In this document: piece after piece, positions 24,534-37,500 of the stretch
Layout: each line of letters opens with the position of its first letter
Numbering within the stretch: position 1 is the first letter of the stretch
Assembly (NCBI GenBank): GCA_035772785.1
Contig: JAOCPU010000004.1
Span: 868,001 to 932,000 of the forward strand
From: Phlebiopsis flavidoalba
Lineage: Eukaryota; Basidiomycota; Agaricomycetes; Polyporales; Phanerochaetaceae
Direction of reading: 5' to 3'
DNA length: 64,000 nt
The notes under the pieces: model-generated
What the model was told of the DNA's origin: nothing
The model's database searches: none
What the model saw: the letters and a program-made list of their open reading frames with translations, nothing else
Translations under genes and position numbers: made by a program

Positions 24534-25556
24534 TCCCCTATAATTGGAATCAATTCTCTTCGCCGGCACGTTTCCTCCCTATCGATATTAGCCTACAGCC
24601 TCTTTCTCGGGTTTCGAGTTCTTGAGCGACCTGTTTCCTGGTAATTGTTAAGTTTAACTCCCACTCCATTCATCTTGCTGCTCTTGCTGTTAATAGGTCC
24701 ATCCCATCTTTTTCTCCTTTTTGCCACTGCCCACCGGTGCGAGTTCGGCACCCCCATCCGGTATCAGACTTCGTCCTGCTATTGTCTTGTAGCATGTGCA
24801 ATCGTTATGTTAGTCATGTAGTTCTTACGTCTTAATCTATGCACCCAGGCGGCGACACGGTCGGACCGAGTCCCCAACCTGGGGCTGCGTGCTCCCTGTC
24901 TTTCCCCATATGTCCGTCTCCTCTCTGCCCACCTGCACGCTGGAGCTAGCCAGCGGCGGGTCTCAGGTCGCGCTGGTGTTCTCCACTAGGGGCCTTTCCC
25001 ACGCGAGAGGCCCGTGATGGGCTCGCGCAGTCAAGGAGAGGACGTAAATATGAAGGCGAGACGTTCTCATCAGGCAGCTGGCCGCGGCGGCCGCTCGCAC
25101 GCTGCCCTGCGCCACCGCGGCCGCCGCGCGAGACAGGCCGCACGCCGCGCGCGCCCCCCGCGCAGACCGCGTCGGGCCCCGCTGACGACCGCACGCGGGG
25201 GTCCTCCCGTCGCGTGGTTTGAAATGGGCTTGGGAGGCGTTCGCTCGGCGAGATTGGCTTGCTGCGATTACGCTTCGCCGACGATGGGCCACGGGGGGCT
25301 TCTCACCGCTATCTGGTACGGATCTGCCAGGACGTCGCGGGTTCGAAAAAAATCGCGTTCGCATCGAAAAATGAATGACGATCACACACGGACGCCCGCT
25401 CAGGAAAGCACGCACGCACGCCGGAGCCATGCGACCGTATAGGTCCCCCTAATCGCAGCCAGCCCTTCCCGAGACGAAGCGGCGGACGCGCGCGAGCATT
25501 GAGCCCCATCGGGCCCTCGTTGCGCGAAGCACAGTCGGTCGTAGTGGATACAGTAC
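24534..25556. other. Intergenic between convergent GATA factor and SPT20
   Basis: The two flanking genes converge, so this should contain both 3' UTRs. Open frames in the GC-rich part (24950-25440) have Arg/Ala-rich low-complexity translations without a domain. No gene called. Confidence 0.4.
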
Positions 25557-28000
25557 CTAGATAATACATAAACATACAAACCGCCGCCTCATGTCCCTGG
25601 CCATGCCCGGCTTCCCTGCATTCATCTGCATCTGCTGCATCTGCTGGATGCTGCTGTTGCTGTTGCTGCAGCATGTTCGCAGGCATCCCGCGCCCCACAC
25701 CCATCGGCCAGAACTGCGCCTGCACACGCCCGCCCTGCATGTTCTGCATCTGCGCATAGTTGTACATCGCATAAGGCCGGGCCCATCTGCGCCGGCATCA
25801 TCGGCTGCCCTGCGTGCGCTGCGCCTGCTGCTCCTGCGTCGGCTGGCCTGCTGGCGACATCATCGCCGCTGCCGCCGCCGCCGCCCTGCGGGTTGCCGTT
25901 CGCGAGGTTGGCCATCATCTGCGGGTGGGCCCATGACGCGGAGCTGGGGCGAGACTGAAACTGGTGGTTCTGCACCTGGGCCATCGTGTAGCCAGGGTAC
26001 GCCCCCCGAAGCGTCAACGCTGTACGTGCGCCATCTGCTTGGACCATCTGTCGGGGTCATCTTGTGGGGTCATCTGGGGAGGTATCTGTGGCGGCATCTG
26101 CGGGGGCGTCTGCTGGGGGCATCTGCGGTGTTGCTTGAGCATTCGGCGGCATGGGTGACCGAGACGCCAGTTGACTGGTTGCCGGGGAGCGGACTATTCC
26201 GTGGTTGTGGTGTGTTTGGGGAGGGATGGCGGGCTGTGGGCGTGGGATGTGTAGGGCTGCTGCTGAGGGGGTTGTGTGACGGCTATAGCGGGCACCGCGG
26301 CCTGTGGCCCATTCTGTGCTGCAGCTGCCGCGGCGCGTTTTAAGCATGACAACACGTTCTTTCATTATATTGCCTGAACCTGTGGGGCCCCCCAGGCTGT
26401 TTGAACTGAGGATTATTCTAAATGGCTGATGAATAGTAGTTCGCAGCAAAGTAAGGACTGATATCGCACCTCAACGAAGTAGATTAGCTGCCTTGGGGTT
26501 CTGCATCAAAGCATGGAACCCCGCCCTCCTGGCTGAGGCTGCATCATCTGCTGAGGATTCGGGGTTGCACCAGGCTGGGGTCGCGCCGTCACCTGAGGCT
26601 GCGGTTGAGAGCCCTGAGGTGGAAACCGCTGGCGGCATCATCTGCGAGGCGTATGCGCGACTGAGGAAGGCCCGTGGAACAGGACTACCCTGAGGAGCTG
26701 CCGCGGAAGGCAGCCGGTCGGGGCATTGTGGGGAGCAGGAGGAGGGGTATTACGAGTTCTGTTGGGTATAACTTGTTGCATATGAGGGAGGATTGAGGGG
26801 GTAGGGGATAGTAGACGGAGGTCGGGGAGATTGCCTCACGCTGGCACCGGCGGGGGTTTGGCCATTAGCAGGACCAGCTTATGCGGTGGGCGGAGCGGGG
26901 AACTAACACGTTACTCGTTTACCAGGTTAGGATTGCTCGCGACGGCATAGGGTTGCTGCGATTGTTAGAGCGCTGGGGCTGATCCCGTTGCTTCGCGGCT
27001 GCCCCGGCGTCCATTCGCGTTTTGGTGCACTAGAGATGGGAACGGAGGGTTTCGACTCTGGCTTGGGCGAAACGGGTGTGATTTTCCCTTCACCTTACTT
27101 TCTGTAGGAGCGTCAAGGATACGGTAACTAGACGAGGATAAGTTCGAGGTGATCGGGGTCGATGGGTGATGTCATTACACTCACGTTGGAGGTGTCGACC
27201 TAGTGTTGCGGGGGTTTCATGTATTGTGAGATCTTGACGCGTCGAGCTTTGTCGTTTTCTTTCCTCTTCTTGGTTCAATTGCTGCAGCTTTTCTCTTAAC
27301 GACGGGGGCGTCTTGGGCATAGAGAGACTCGCAGCACACTGTTCGCGACACCGTGCAAGGTGTTTAGGGTCAGGATCCAGACATATAGGGTGGCGCAAGT
27401 GGCGACCTAAACGAGCAGGCTCGTTATGCGTTTGTATAGTCAAGGATCCAAAATCCGCCATACACACCAGGATACGTGCTTCGACCTCGAGAGCTTGTTG
27501 ATCTGTCCATTCGCCTCCAAACCTTCTGGTTCATGAGACATATGTCGGCCCACAAAGTTTCAGGGTTCGGGGTCAGGACAACGCGGGACCGCTCGGGTTT
27601 CTATCAGAACAGGATCTTTGCTCTTCACTGGCCTATAGTCAAGGAGTTCAAACAATCATGCAGCCTGTGGAATGCGCAACTTAGTGAGCAAGAAGCTACA
27701 CGAGCAAGAACGGTGCTCACCTTCATAGAATGGTACATTTGGCGGTCTCAAACAACTCTAGAAAGTCTGCAGGTATCCGTTGCGCCCTAATATCATCGAG
27801 AAGCGACTAAGAAGCTCGTCAAACTAGAAGGCCACAGTATAACGTGCTACGTACTGCCACTTGGTTATTGTACAAGAAACTTGTTTGTACCGTTAAGACT
27901 CCAATGTTCCGCGATACAGATGAATAGCAAAGGACGGAGGCGATGACTCGTGCTGAGCCAGAAGTTCCTCAACGGAACGCATGATGTTGTAGCCCGCCAT
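25557..28000 (-). CDS. SPT20: SAGA complex subunit Spt20
   Basis: Structural subunit of the SAGA histone acetyltransferase coactivator. ATG at 27998-28000 opens MAGYNIMRSVEELLAQHESS, PPSFAIHLYREHWSLNGTNK, FLYNN, then a GTACGT donor near 27855. Next exons give LLDDIRAQRIPADFLELFET, VPFYEG with a GTGAGC donor (about 27715), then GCMIVELLDYRPVKSKDPVL (about 27660-27610), RAVPR-type text and NPETLWADICLMNQK (about 27570-27525), PICLDPDPKHLA (about 27390-27355) and EEERKRQ. This is the Spt20 domain in order. The rest (about 27060-25560) is Gln/Pro/Met-rich, with QQMMQPQPGG, ANGQTPAGASVRQSPRPP and a poly-Q block of about six Q near 25655, typical of Spt20 tails. It ends RRRFVCLCII with TAG at 25557-25559. 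Many indels shift the tail between frames. Head-to-head with HGH1. Confidence 0.85.
25625..25672. repeat. CAG/CTG-rich microsatellite in SPT20
   Basis: Imperfect CTG/CAG triplets (TCTGCATCTGCTGCATCTGC, then runs of CTGTTGCTG). In the SPT20 frame they encode a Gln/Met repeat; on the plus strand they make a misleading leucine-rich open frame. Confidence 0.7.
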
Positions 28001-28342
28001 GTCGCGTACACCGAAGCGTAGAGCGCGCGCACCAAGCAGTGTGACTAGCGCGGAGTCCGGTGGGAGACGAGGGTCAGGTGGGGATTGGCCAATGGAATGA
28101 ATACAGATCCCAGCTGCTGCGGGAACGACAGCCTATGCGTGTCGTTGTGTAGCCAACGTTATGCTGACCGCGACGGTCAAGGTATGAGTAAGGGCTGCCA
28201 AACCGGGGCCCAATGATGTTAACTCCCAATTACGTAAGCACGAGTGTCTGCGATCCAGGCGCCCATTGTAGCTGACTGTGGTTGTTTCGGACAAGTTTGA
28301 GTGAAGATGTCGACAGCCGAGCTACGACGAGGTCCGTGGTGT
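28001..28342. promoter_or_regulatory. Bidirectional promoter between SPT20 and HGH1
   Basis: About 340 bases separate the proposed start codons of two divergent genes. No named element recognised. Confidence 0.45.
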
Positions 28343-29976
28343 ATGGAGAATTTCCTCAATAGCTGACTTAACATCGCCTAGCTTTTACCGTTCCTGCGAG
28401 ACAAGAACCACAGGTTCGCCAGATCGCGCTGCAAAATCTCTTGGGTCATACACCCAAAGAGGCGCCTAGTCGCAGTATTTTCCTTGCAGGTTTGCGTGGC
28501 GGCGGCCTGCAAGGAACACAGGACAACGACGTTATTCGTGATCTCAAAAATCTTATGTCGAGATCATCTTGTGCGTTTTTATGCTCGGTTGAGAGGGTCT
28601 TTCTAATGACTGGCGTAGGCTACTGCCCACGATGCATTCCGAGCATTGGTTAATCTCTCGGACAACTCGTTAATCCAATCCTCGTTATCAGAGACGTCAT
28701 TCTTGACCTTTTCTTGTCGCCTACATCCTGGTAATTTGCAACCCGCCTTTTGAGAAGTCATGAACCTCGCTGATCGACTATAGAACCCAAACTCGATCCT
28801 CGCCGATCTAGCTTCCATGATCCTGTCTAACATCACCTCAACCCCTCAACAGCAACCGCTCTATTGACACTCAGAATCTCCGTTCTTCCTGACCCTAAGT
28901 CATCTGTAGGATACTACCCCGTGCAGTCCCGCTCCGGGACATGTACCACCCCAGTACCATACCCCACCGAGGAACCACAGGACGTCCTCGCCCTACCTTT
29001 GCTATTAGATGCTTTCATTCAAGGAGCAGGCGTAGATGATGAGAACGACCCCAACAAGAGGTTGCGCAAGGCTAATTTGCACTTTTTATCTAGCGTATTC
29101 GCAAACATTAGTATCGTAAGTTCCATGATCACGATCATCAGCAGCGCGCTTGGTGGACCCCTTCAAATGTGTTATCTAGGCACCGGCTGGAAGGATGTAC
29201 TTCCTTACAGCGCGACCCACCAATGCTCTCAAACCGAAGAAGGGCTGGAATACCCTCTCGCGAAGCTTCACGTCTTTACCGAGCACAAGGATACCATTCG
29301 AAGAGGCGGCGTGGCCTCAGTGATGAAGTTTGTACCATCTCCGAAAGTCGCTGCAAATCGTTCTTACGAGCCTTAGGAACTGCACCTTCCACAAACCGGC
29401 ACATCGTGCGATGCTTTCCCCGGATACCGACAAAGTAGCCATCCCTCCATCCGAAGTGGAGGCGCCGGGTATAGGCATGCTGCCTACCTCCTCACTGCCG
29501 CTTGCTGGCCCTGAAGAGTATGATTTGGAGGTATGCTTTCTGTGTAGCATGTGATGGTATCTTGGACTTATCTTGTCACATGTGTAGGAACAAGAGAAGC
29601 TACCAGAGGCGCTCCAATTCCTTCCCCCGACGAAACAGCGCGAAGTGGATCCTGTCATCCGTTCTGACCATCATTGAGACTATACTGCTGTTATGCACGA
29701 CTTTCTGGGGGCGAGAGTATCTTCGGGAACACGGTGTTTACGACGGTCGTGCGTGCGCTTCACAACAACGAAAAGGATGACAAGGTGTGTTTAGATGGTA
29801 CGCGTTACATACAAGCAGGACAGCTCATTCGTCTCGCACAGATTGCCGAGCACATTGTTCGTCTCGTCGCATTCCTGAAGCGAGACGAAGCGCCAGAAAC
29901 GATGAAGGACGGAGAAGACGATATTGATGTTTCCCCTGCTTCCGACGACGAGGACAACCAGATAATGGAGATCTGA
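28343..29976 (+). CDS. HGH1: Hgh1-family protein, eEF2 folding co-chaperone
   Basis: Armadillo-like cytosolic protein (DUF383/DUF384 family), known in yeast to help TRiC fold eEF2. The start near 28343 (MENFLN) is tentative, with a very short intron before LLPFLRDKN (about 28382). Then VRQIALQNLLGHTPKEAPSR and SIFLAGLRGGGLQGTQDNDV (28420-28545), AFRALVNLSDNSLIQSSL (about 28635-28690, a frame change), ADLASMILSNIT (about 28800-28840), ISVLPDPKSSVGYYPVQSRS, ALPLLLDAFIQGAGVDDEND, PNKRLRKANLHFLSSVFANI with a GTAAGT intron (29116-29180), GLEYPLAKLHVFTEHKDTIR RGGVASV, FHKPAHRAML, EEYDLE with an intron, EKLPEAL, LLLCTTFWGREYL, VVRALHNNEKDD, AEHIVRLVAFLKRDEAPETM and acidic DDEDNQIMEI with TGA at 29974-29976. 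Full-length family coverage. Confidence 0.93.
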
Positions 29977-30106
29977 AGACCTTTGTGCATACCGTGTATC
30001 ATAGACCATAGATGTATCTCTATCCATCCTAGTCATGTAGTGGCAGAAACAAGCAATGGAAATCTTGCATAAAGGCTACAGAATGAATTCTGATGGGATT
30101 TCATGT

Positions 30107-31151
30107 TCACAGATGCTTCTTGAAAAACTCGACGAGGCTTTGAAGGCACCCTCCTTTCCCGCCTTCACCTTTGGGTTGCTCTGCAGATGATAATTAGAAA
30201 AGTAGGTATGTACAAAGCAGGGTATTGAGTTACCATGTCGCCTTTGACTGCAAACCCGTGGGTGCACCCTTCCCAGTATGTCCTCTCATACCCAGGAGCG
30301 AACTTCCCATCTCCCATGATCTCATCGGCCCCAGCCTGAGCCTCTTTAGGAAACGCTTGGTCGACCTCACAGCTGTTAATCAGCAGGGGAGCTTTCGAGA
30401 CTGCCTTGTATTTCTATGGTGCATACGTATCGACGTCAGCCGAAGGACTTCGAAAAAAAATCAGGGAGACGTTTACCTCGAAGTCATCGGGGACGACCAG
30501 TCGAGAGGGATGAGCGAGCACAGTGGCGTGGGAGTCGTTCCGGAAGGCAAGACGGAACGCAGGCGGTGCCCCGAAGCAGTACCCCGTGGTACCGATACGA
30601 ACCACGCCTTGTGCCTTCAGCGCCGCGGTGACCTTGTCGACCACGGGCTCCCATGACTCGGGTCCATGCTTTGCGAACCACGCCTGGCGATCCCATGTTT
30701 CGTCCTTGAGGTTAGCCTCGACGATAGGGTCAGCGTTCATGATGTCGGGAAATCACAGTCTTGAAGCCGTTCTCAGCGAAACCATCTGCGAGGAGCTATA
30801 GGAGAGGCCTCTCAATGTCTAGAGTTGTGTGGTGAGCAAAGAGGACACTCACTCGGTTGTTTACCAACTCGATTCCGAAGACGTCGGTGAGGAAGAGAAC
30901 AACTTGTCTTTGGGGTAATCGCCCTTTGGGGTGACGACATAGCAGCGAATACCGTCAATGGTCTCGTAGCTTCCTGCGTGAAGTTCAAACAGTCAACAGC
31001 GAGAAACAGCCTTGTCAATCGCATACTGACCTTGAGGTTCGCCCTCGTGTAAGACAACTAAACGTCCTATCAGCGATCCAGACATGTGCTTAACACGTAA
31101 TACGGACTTGCCTTTGAAGCAGTCGTCGCAAAACCCTGGGGGATTCGACAT
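30107..31151 (-). CDS. Dienelactone hydrolase family protein (copy 2)
   Basis: Second DLH paralogue. ATG at 31149-31151 gives MSNPPGFCDDCFKG, then an intron, LHEGEPQG (about 31040), ETIDGIRCYVVTPKGDYPKD (about 30970-30910), VFGIELVNN and a donor near 30850, AENGFKTVIPDIMNADPIVE ANLKDETWDRQAWFAKHGPE (30770-30660), VDKVTAALKAQGV, IGTTGYCFGAPPAFRLAF with the nucleophile Cys (30600-30540), HPSRLVVPDDFE with an intron (about 30480), LLINSCE-like text near 30375, WEYTHGFTV-like text on the complement of 30285-30230, and NPKVKAGKEGAFKA...EFFKKHL with TGA at 30107-30109. The C-terminal KVKAGKEGAFK motif is identical to copy 1. It is tail-to-tail with HGH1, 130 bases apart. Confidence 0.9.
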
Positions 31152-31834
31152 GTTGGTTCAGCAAATCTGACAGTGGGATCGATGGGAAGCTGAATACTGC
31201 TGAGAGAAACCTATCCATGAACTTGTCTTTTTATACCTTCGCGTGCGATGGTAACAATGCGTAGTCGGCAGTTCAGTCAACCCACATGGTCCATGAGCTC
31301 ATGGGTCAAGTGTAATCAGCCGTATGAGAACGGCGCGATAGACAGCGCGGGAGCTGGGGCACGGCCCGCGGGAACCCTACATCTCGTCTGATGTTGTCCA
31401 GCCAAGTTAACATGGATGTTCGTCTACAAGATCTGGCAGAATCACAGGAGGAACAGTCAGCGATCACGACACCACTCAAACAGCTTGCGCCGGCACGTTA
31501 ATTGACAATACAAAGTTTTGACGAAACAACTCAGGATCGTTCCGTCCAGAGATCCAGCGTCGAGTTCGGTGATAAAATCGTACTCCAGGGCTCGAGGCAG
31601 GGTATATGCCGAGGAATTGTGGAGCCGTCGAGTCTTGCGCGGTTGCGCTTCTGGTTGATTAGAACTATTATAGCTCTGATCAAAGGCTGTAAAGTGTGCT
31701 AAGCAGAGCATTCGACGAAAAAGAATGAGAGGAAACGATGCCAAATAAATAAAGACATAGTGCGAGCTGTAGACGGAGATACGAAGCGAGAGACGTTATC
31801 CAGAGTACATAGTCGAGTCGAGTCGCCGTCGGCT
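31152..31834. other. Intergenic, upstream of dienelactone hydrolase copy 2
   Basis: No recognisable coding sequence. It holds the promoter of the hydrolase and the 3' flank of the Sec72-like gene. Confidence 0.4.
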
Positions 31835-32762
31835 TCATGACGTAACTATTTCCTTCTTTTTCGGAGAGCTGAGATGACTGTTAGCAGTTTCAAGCATGAG
31901 AGCCATTTCCCTACAGAGTCGATGAAGATTCCGAGAGAGGCTGAGACCCACGAGAGAACACACATTATTGTATGCTGTCTCGAACGACAGCCCAATCTCC
32001 AGGGTCTCCTTAGCTTCCTGGTAGGACTTGAGTTGCTATGAGAGCTTTCGCCTTGCGGAAATCCAGCCCTTGCTCCACGTCTTCCGTACCGAATAAAAAC
32101 TGGTCTCTGCATCCACGAGTGCGCTAATATAGTCACCCATCTCGTAGAAGGCGATGCTGAGCGGTTGGACAAGATAGTAGAGAATTCTTCGCGTGGTAGC
32201 TGTGAGGCCTCCCACGGCGGCCGCTGAGATGCGATGTTACACAGCAGCCATAGTATAACGTTGGATAGCTGGAATGTGATGACCCCCTCCTTATACAATT
32301 TCTGGAAGACGTTAGAAGGTCGGGAGGGACGTTATTACCCAATACAGCGGCACAGCTTACGTTTCCTTCATCCTTCATAGCGGTAACTGCCTGGGATAGC
32401 TTCTGTGTGACCATTTGAGGGGGGGGGCGGACACCGTAGGTTTGGGTTTAGGAGCAGCAGCCTGGATATCCGATTCAAGTGAATGTAATCGTGTACGCGG
32501 TACGCATTCAGCGCAGAGCTCCAGGGAGTGAGCCTGGACAACAGAGCTAGGACACCGTTCTCCGGAGGTCCAATCTTCTATGATATCAACGGGGATGAAA
32601 CTGGCCTCCCCCCCCCCCGATGACGGCTTGCAGACAGGGTCTGGGGGCAGGGATGACCTTGTTTCACGGGCTGGGGCTGCTGGGGCTGCTGCGGGCCAGC
32701 AGAGAGGTCCATGACTATGCGTGGGCTGACCGGGCCATGAGAATGAGTTTCGTGTGCGACAT
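31835..32762 (-). CDS. Sec72-like TPR protein (ER translocation)
   Basis: TPR protein resembling Sec72, the cytosolic TPR subunit of the Sec62/63 post-translational translocon. ATG at 32760-32762 opens MSHT and a Pro/Gln-rich region containing HGPVSPRIVMDLSAGPQ. Then FIPVDII (about 32595), HSLELCAEC (32530-32500; a CxxC pair with an upstream Cys), LNRISR-like text and PNLRCPPPP in a shifted frame (about 32440-32410), and the TPRs: QKLSQAVTAMKDEGN (32410-32365), YKEGV, IASQRPPWEASQLPREEFST and ILSNRSAS (32240-32155), GDYISALVDAE (about 32140-32110), RRPWSKGHFRKAKAL (about 32070-32030), GLSLEP-like text and RLCREMALMLETANSHL, ending KKKEIVTS with TGA at 31835-31837. A C run at 32606-32617 breaks the N-terminal frame. 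The family is firm as TPR; the Sec72 role is inferred from the CAEC plus NPNLRCPPPP signature. Confidence 0.78.
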
Positions 32763-33312
32763 TGTGCAATGCAGGAACTGGGATGCAGAGAGACGATGAA
32801 AGCGGGTTTGAGTTGCAATGTGCCAGCCCACACGCGCGCGCGACGTGTTGAAGCGTCGACGCGTATTAGTCCGATTTCTCGCTACATAAATGCAATGCTC
32901 TTGTTTCTCTGTAGAAGTATGCAGAATTTTCTCACTTGGTCGAATATCTGGACCAGTATGCCGGGCCAATAGCGGTTTACCGCACATTCTGAGCCTGATT
33001 GGGGAATGTGCGGGGCTTTGATTCGGCCGTTGCCGGCGTTTGTAAGTGGGGAGGGAATTGGAAGTTTTCGTCTCCATCGCCTTTGTGGTGCACCATCACC
33101 TACTCGTTCTGACACACGAATCCTCTCAACTTCATAGAGTCTCTTTTGAACACTTTCACATATTCCACTTTTCACATTCATCTTAATATGACAAATGGAA
33201 TTGTAAAACGGCACCGGCTTGGAGAACCAATTTGGCACGTAGCCTCGGGTTCAGCTTCTCTCTGCGCGAGTTTTGCTTATCCCGCTTTATGTATAGCTTT
33301 CTCTTGGGCTGA
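32763..33312. promoter_or_regulatory. Divergent intergenic region, SEC72-like / DED1
   Basis: About 550 bases between two outward-facing genes. CT-rich plus-strand stretches near 33250-33310 resemble a fungal core promoter or 5' UTR. Part may be spliced 5' UTR of DED1. Confidence 0.45.
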
Positions 33313-35469
<2,157 letters not shown>

Positions 35470-36299
35470 AATCCACAAGTTATCGTCCAGACATCCATGC
35501 AACAACATATCTCTCCTCCATGCACTCTTTTTGCCTCGAGTTAGGTTGACGACTTCTACGACAACTCATGTCCCTCAAAAAATTCCATCGGCCAGGCGAA
35601 AACTGTCTTCTATGCTCGTTATTCAAAAAAAAAAATCTATCCCGGACCCTGCGCTGCTCTCGTGTGGTTCTATTTGTCTCGTTGCATTCTCTGCTCATTG
35701 TCTATTGTACGGGCCTATCTTATTCTCGTCATTGTTTCCATAGTTCGGCGCACTAATTTCTCTCATCATACCATCTCACTAGCGCCCTTCCCCTCACGAT
35801 TTGCACTTTAGACGTTAGAGGGCCATGTATGCCTCAGCATGAGCAGACTTCTGTGTCTGTCTTCGTTTCGCGATACCCTGATTTATTGCGACGCGTAGTC
35901 GGACATTTATATCCTAGCATCACGAGACAATCTCTTAGAGCATCGCAATTGTAACGTAGTACAGCATTTTTCTCTTCAGTCTAACATTGGTCGCTGTAAA
36001 GTTCCGCACGAGCGTTCGCATTTTTCCAAATAGGAGGGAGTAATCGATTCCAAATCTCATGCCTTGACGGGAATATCCAAAATCTGACGAATTCTCGACA
36101 AATCCGTGTCCGTCAATTTCTTCATCTTCGGCACAAGCCGCCGGCCGCTGGTGAAGCATCCACTCAAACCATTCTCGTTCTGCTGTCATCTTGTGTGGAT
36201 TATCAGTTGCTTGTATATCGGACGAAGGTGGACCAGACCCGTCAGCTTAATTTTTTCTCTACCGCTCAGATTTAAAACTGATTTACGCGGCGTTTCCCT
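35470..36299. other. 3' flank of DED1 and intergenic DNA
   Basis: AT-rich, with T runs and an A11 tract near 35625. No gene recognised. Confidence 0.4.
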
Positions 36300-37500
36300 T
36301 ACAGCCCGCGTACGGTGGCCTCGACGATGTATCCGATCTCCGTCCCCCACATTTCTAAGGCCGGATGTTCTATCGCTCAGGCAGATGAAGCCCCTCCCTA
36401 AACGACGCAGGACGTTGTTAGGCACTTCGTGCGAAGGACACGGGGAAACCACGCCCCCGCCAGACACTGCCACGAGATGGAACGTCAAGCCACATATGGA
36501 AGCTCGTCTGGCTCGCTTCTCCGCACAACAGGCTCTACAGTCTTACATACATGCCTAGTTACTCGGAAGGCATGCGAGAATTGTTCGATATCGCCTGTGA
36601 AAGAGCGGATTCCGCTGTCGCTGGATTTTGGGCTCATGCGGAACGAAGTGGATGAGGACGAAGGACGCGGGGTGATGCGTGACTATGAGGAATCGGATTC
36701 AACAGCCAGGTAACACGAAGAAGAAAGGAAGGTTCCTGCAAATTTAGGGCCGGGGCTGGCCAGTTGTGAGCAGGAAGAGGGCGATGACGGAGAAGAAGAG
36801 GAGCAGAAGCCGACAGGGCGATATTAACAGGACGACCCGACCAGGCATACGACTATGGCGGGGAACAAGGTTACTACTCCCTAGCGATTACCGTAAATCA
36901 TAGAAGATTTCGGATACCCCAAAGCTAACCCTTGCAGGGCTATCGCACAAAGACTAATGCTGAAAAGTCGCAAACGCCAACTCGCCACTGTCATCGGTGC
37001 CCTCACCTACGGGGATACTTCTTGACCTCGATCATAGGCTCTCTCTCTGCAAATATATCCTTTCGCAAGCAGTGGTATCGCTTGCCGACTTGCGAAAGTC
37101 GCGAACCTCATCAGGGTTCGCCTATCCCGGAGACCAGTATCTCGTCTAGCTCGGGCCTTCAAAGCGTTTTCATAGCTCGCCTACCGCAACATTCTCCTCA
37201 ATGTCTTGTCCCAGAGACCGACTTTCGTATTCAAAGTCCCCAGCGCGAGTAGGTGACCCCTACCATATGCACAAATGCACGTTGCTTAATGTTGCATCAG
37301 CGTTTAGGTCGGATCGTCTCATAGCGACGCACGAGGAGTGTCTCAGCTGCTTCACGCGCGGTTCGAGTCTGAACTTTCACGCCAAGCTGCTGAGGGCAGC
37401 TGAGCTCGCGAAGCAAACACACGCAGTGATGAATGGCGACGGTCCTGTAGCGAAGCGCTTCTGCCAAAACAGAGTCGATCTGCAAGTGGTCGTAGCGTAG
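36300..37500 (+). CDS. Possible multi-exon gene, unrecognised
   Basis: Coding-like plus-strand segments that I cannot assign. One is HMEARLARFSAQQALQSY (about 36490-36545) running, after an indel, into SYSEGMRELFDIACERADSA then VAGFWAHAERSG (36556-36650). After an intron-like gap ending TTGCAG (about 36938) come AIAQRLMLKSRKRQLATVIG ALTYGD (36942-37018), KVANLIRVRL and LARAFKAFS then AYRNILLNVLSQRPTFVFKV (about 37145-37240). The last open stretch to 37500 has THAVMNGDGPVAKRF. Start, stop and frame order are unclear; at least four frame changes are required. The basic, helical character suggests a nuclear or scaffold protein, but this is a guess. Confidence 0.4.

Noticed and set aside
25591..26343. 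Open plus-strand frame of 250 codons with a leucine/cysteine-rich hydrophobic start
   Set aside because: It is the complement of the Gln/Pro-rich SPT20 tail; CAG repeats read backwards give poly-Leu. No independent gene signal.
37356..37372. GGTTCGAGTC resembling a tRNA T-loop
   Set aside because: No matching acceptor, D or anticodon stems within 90 bases on either side.
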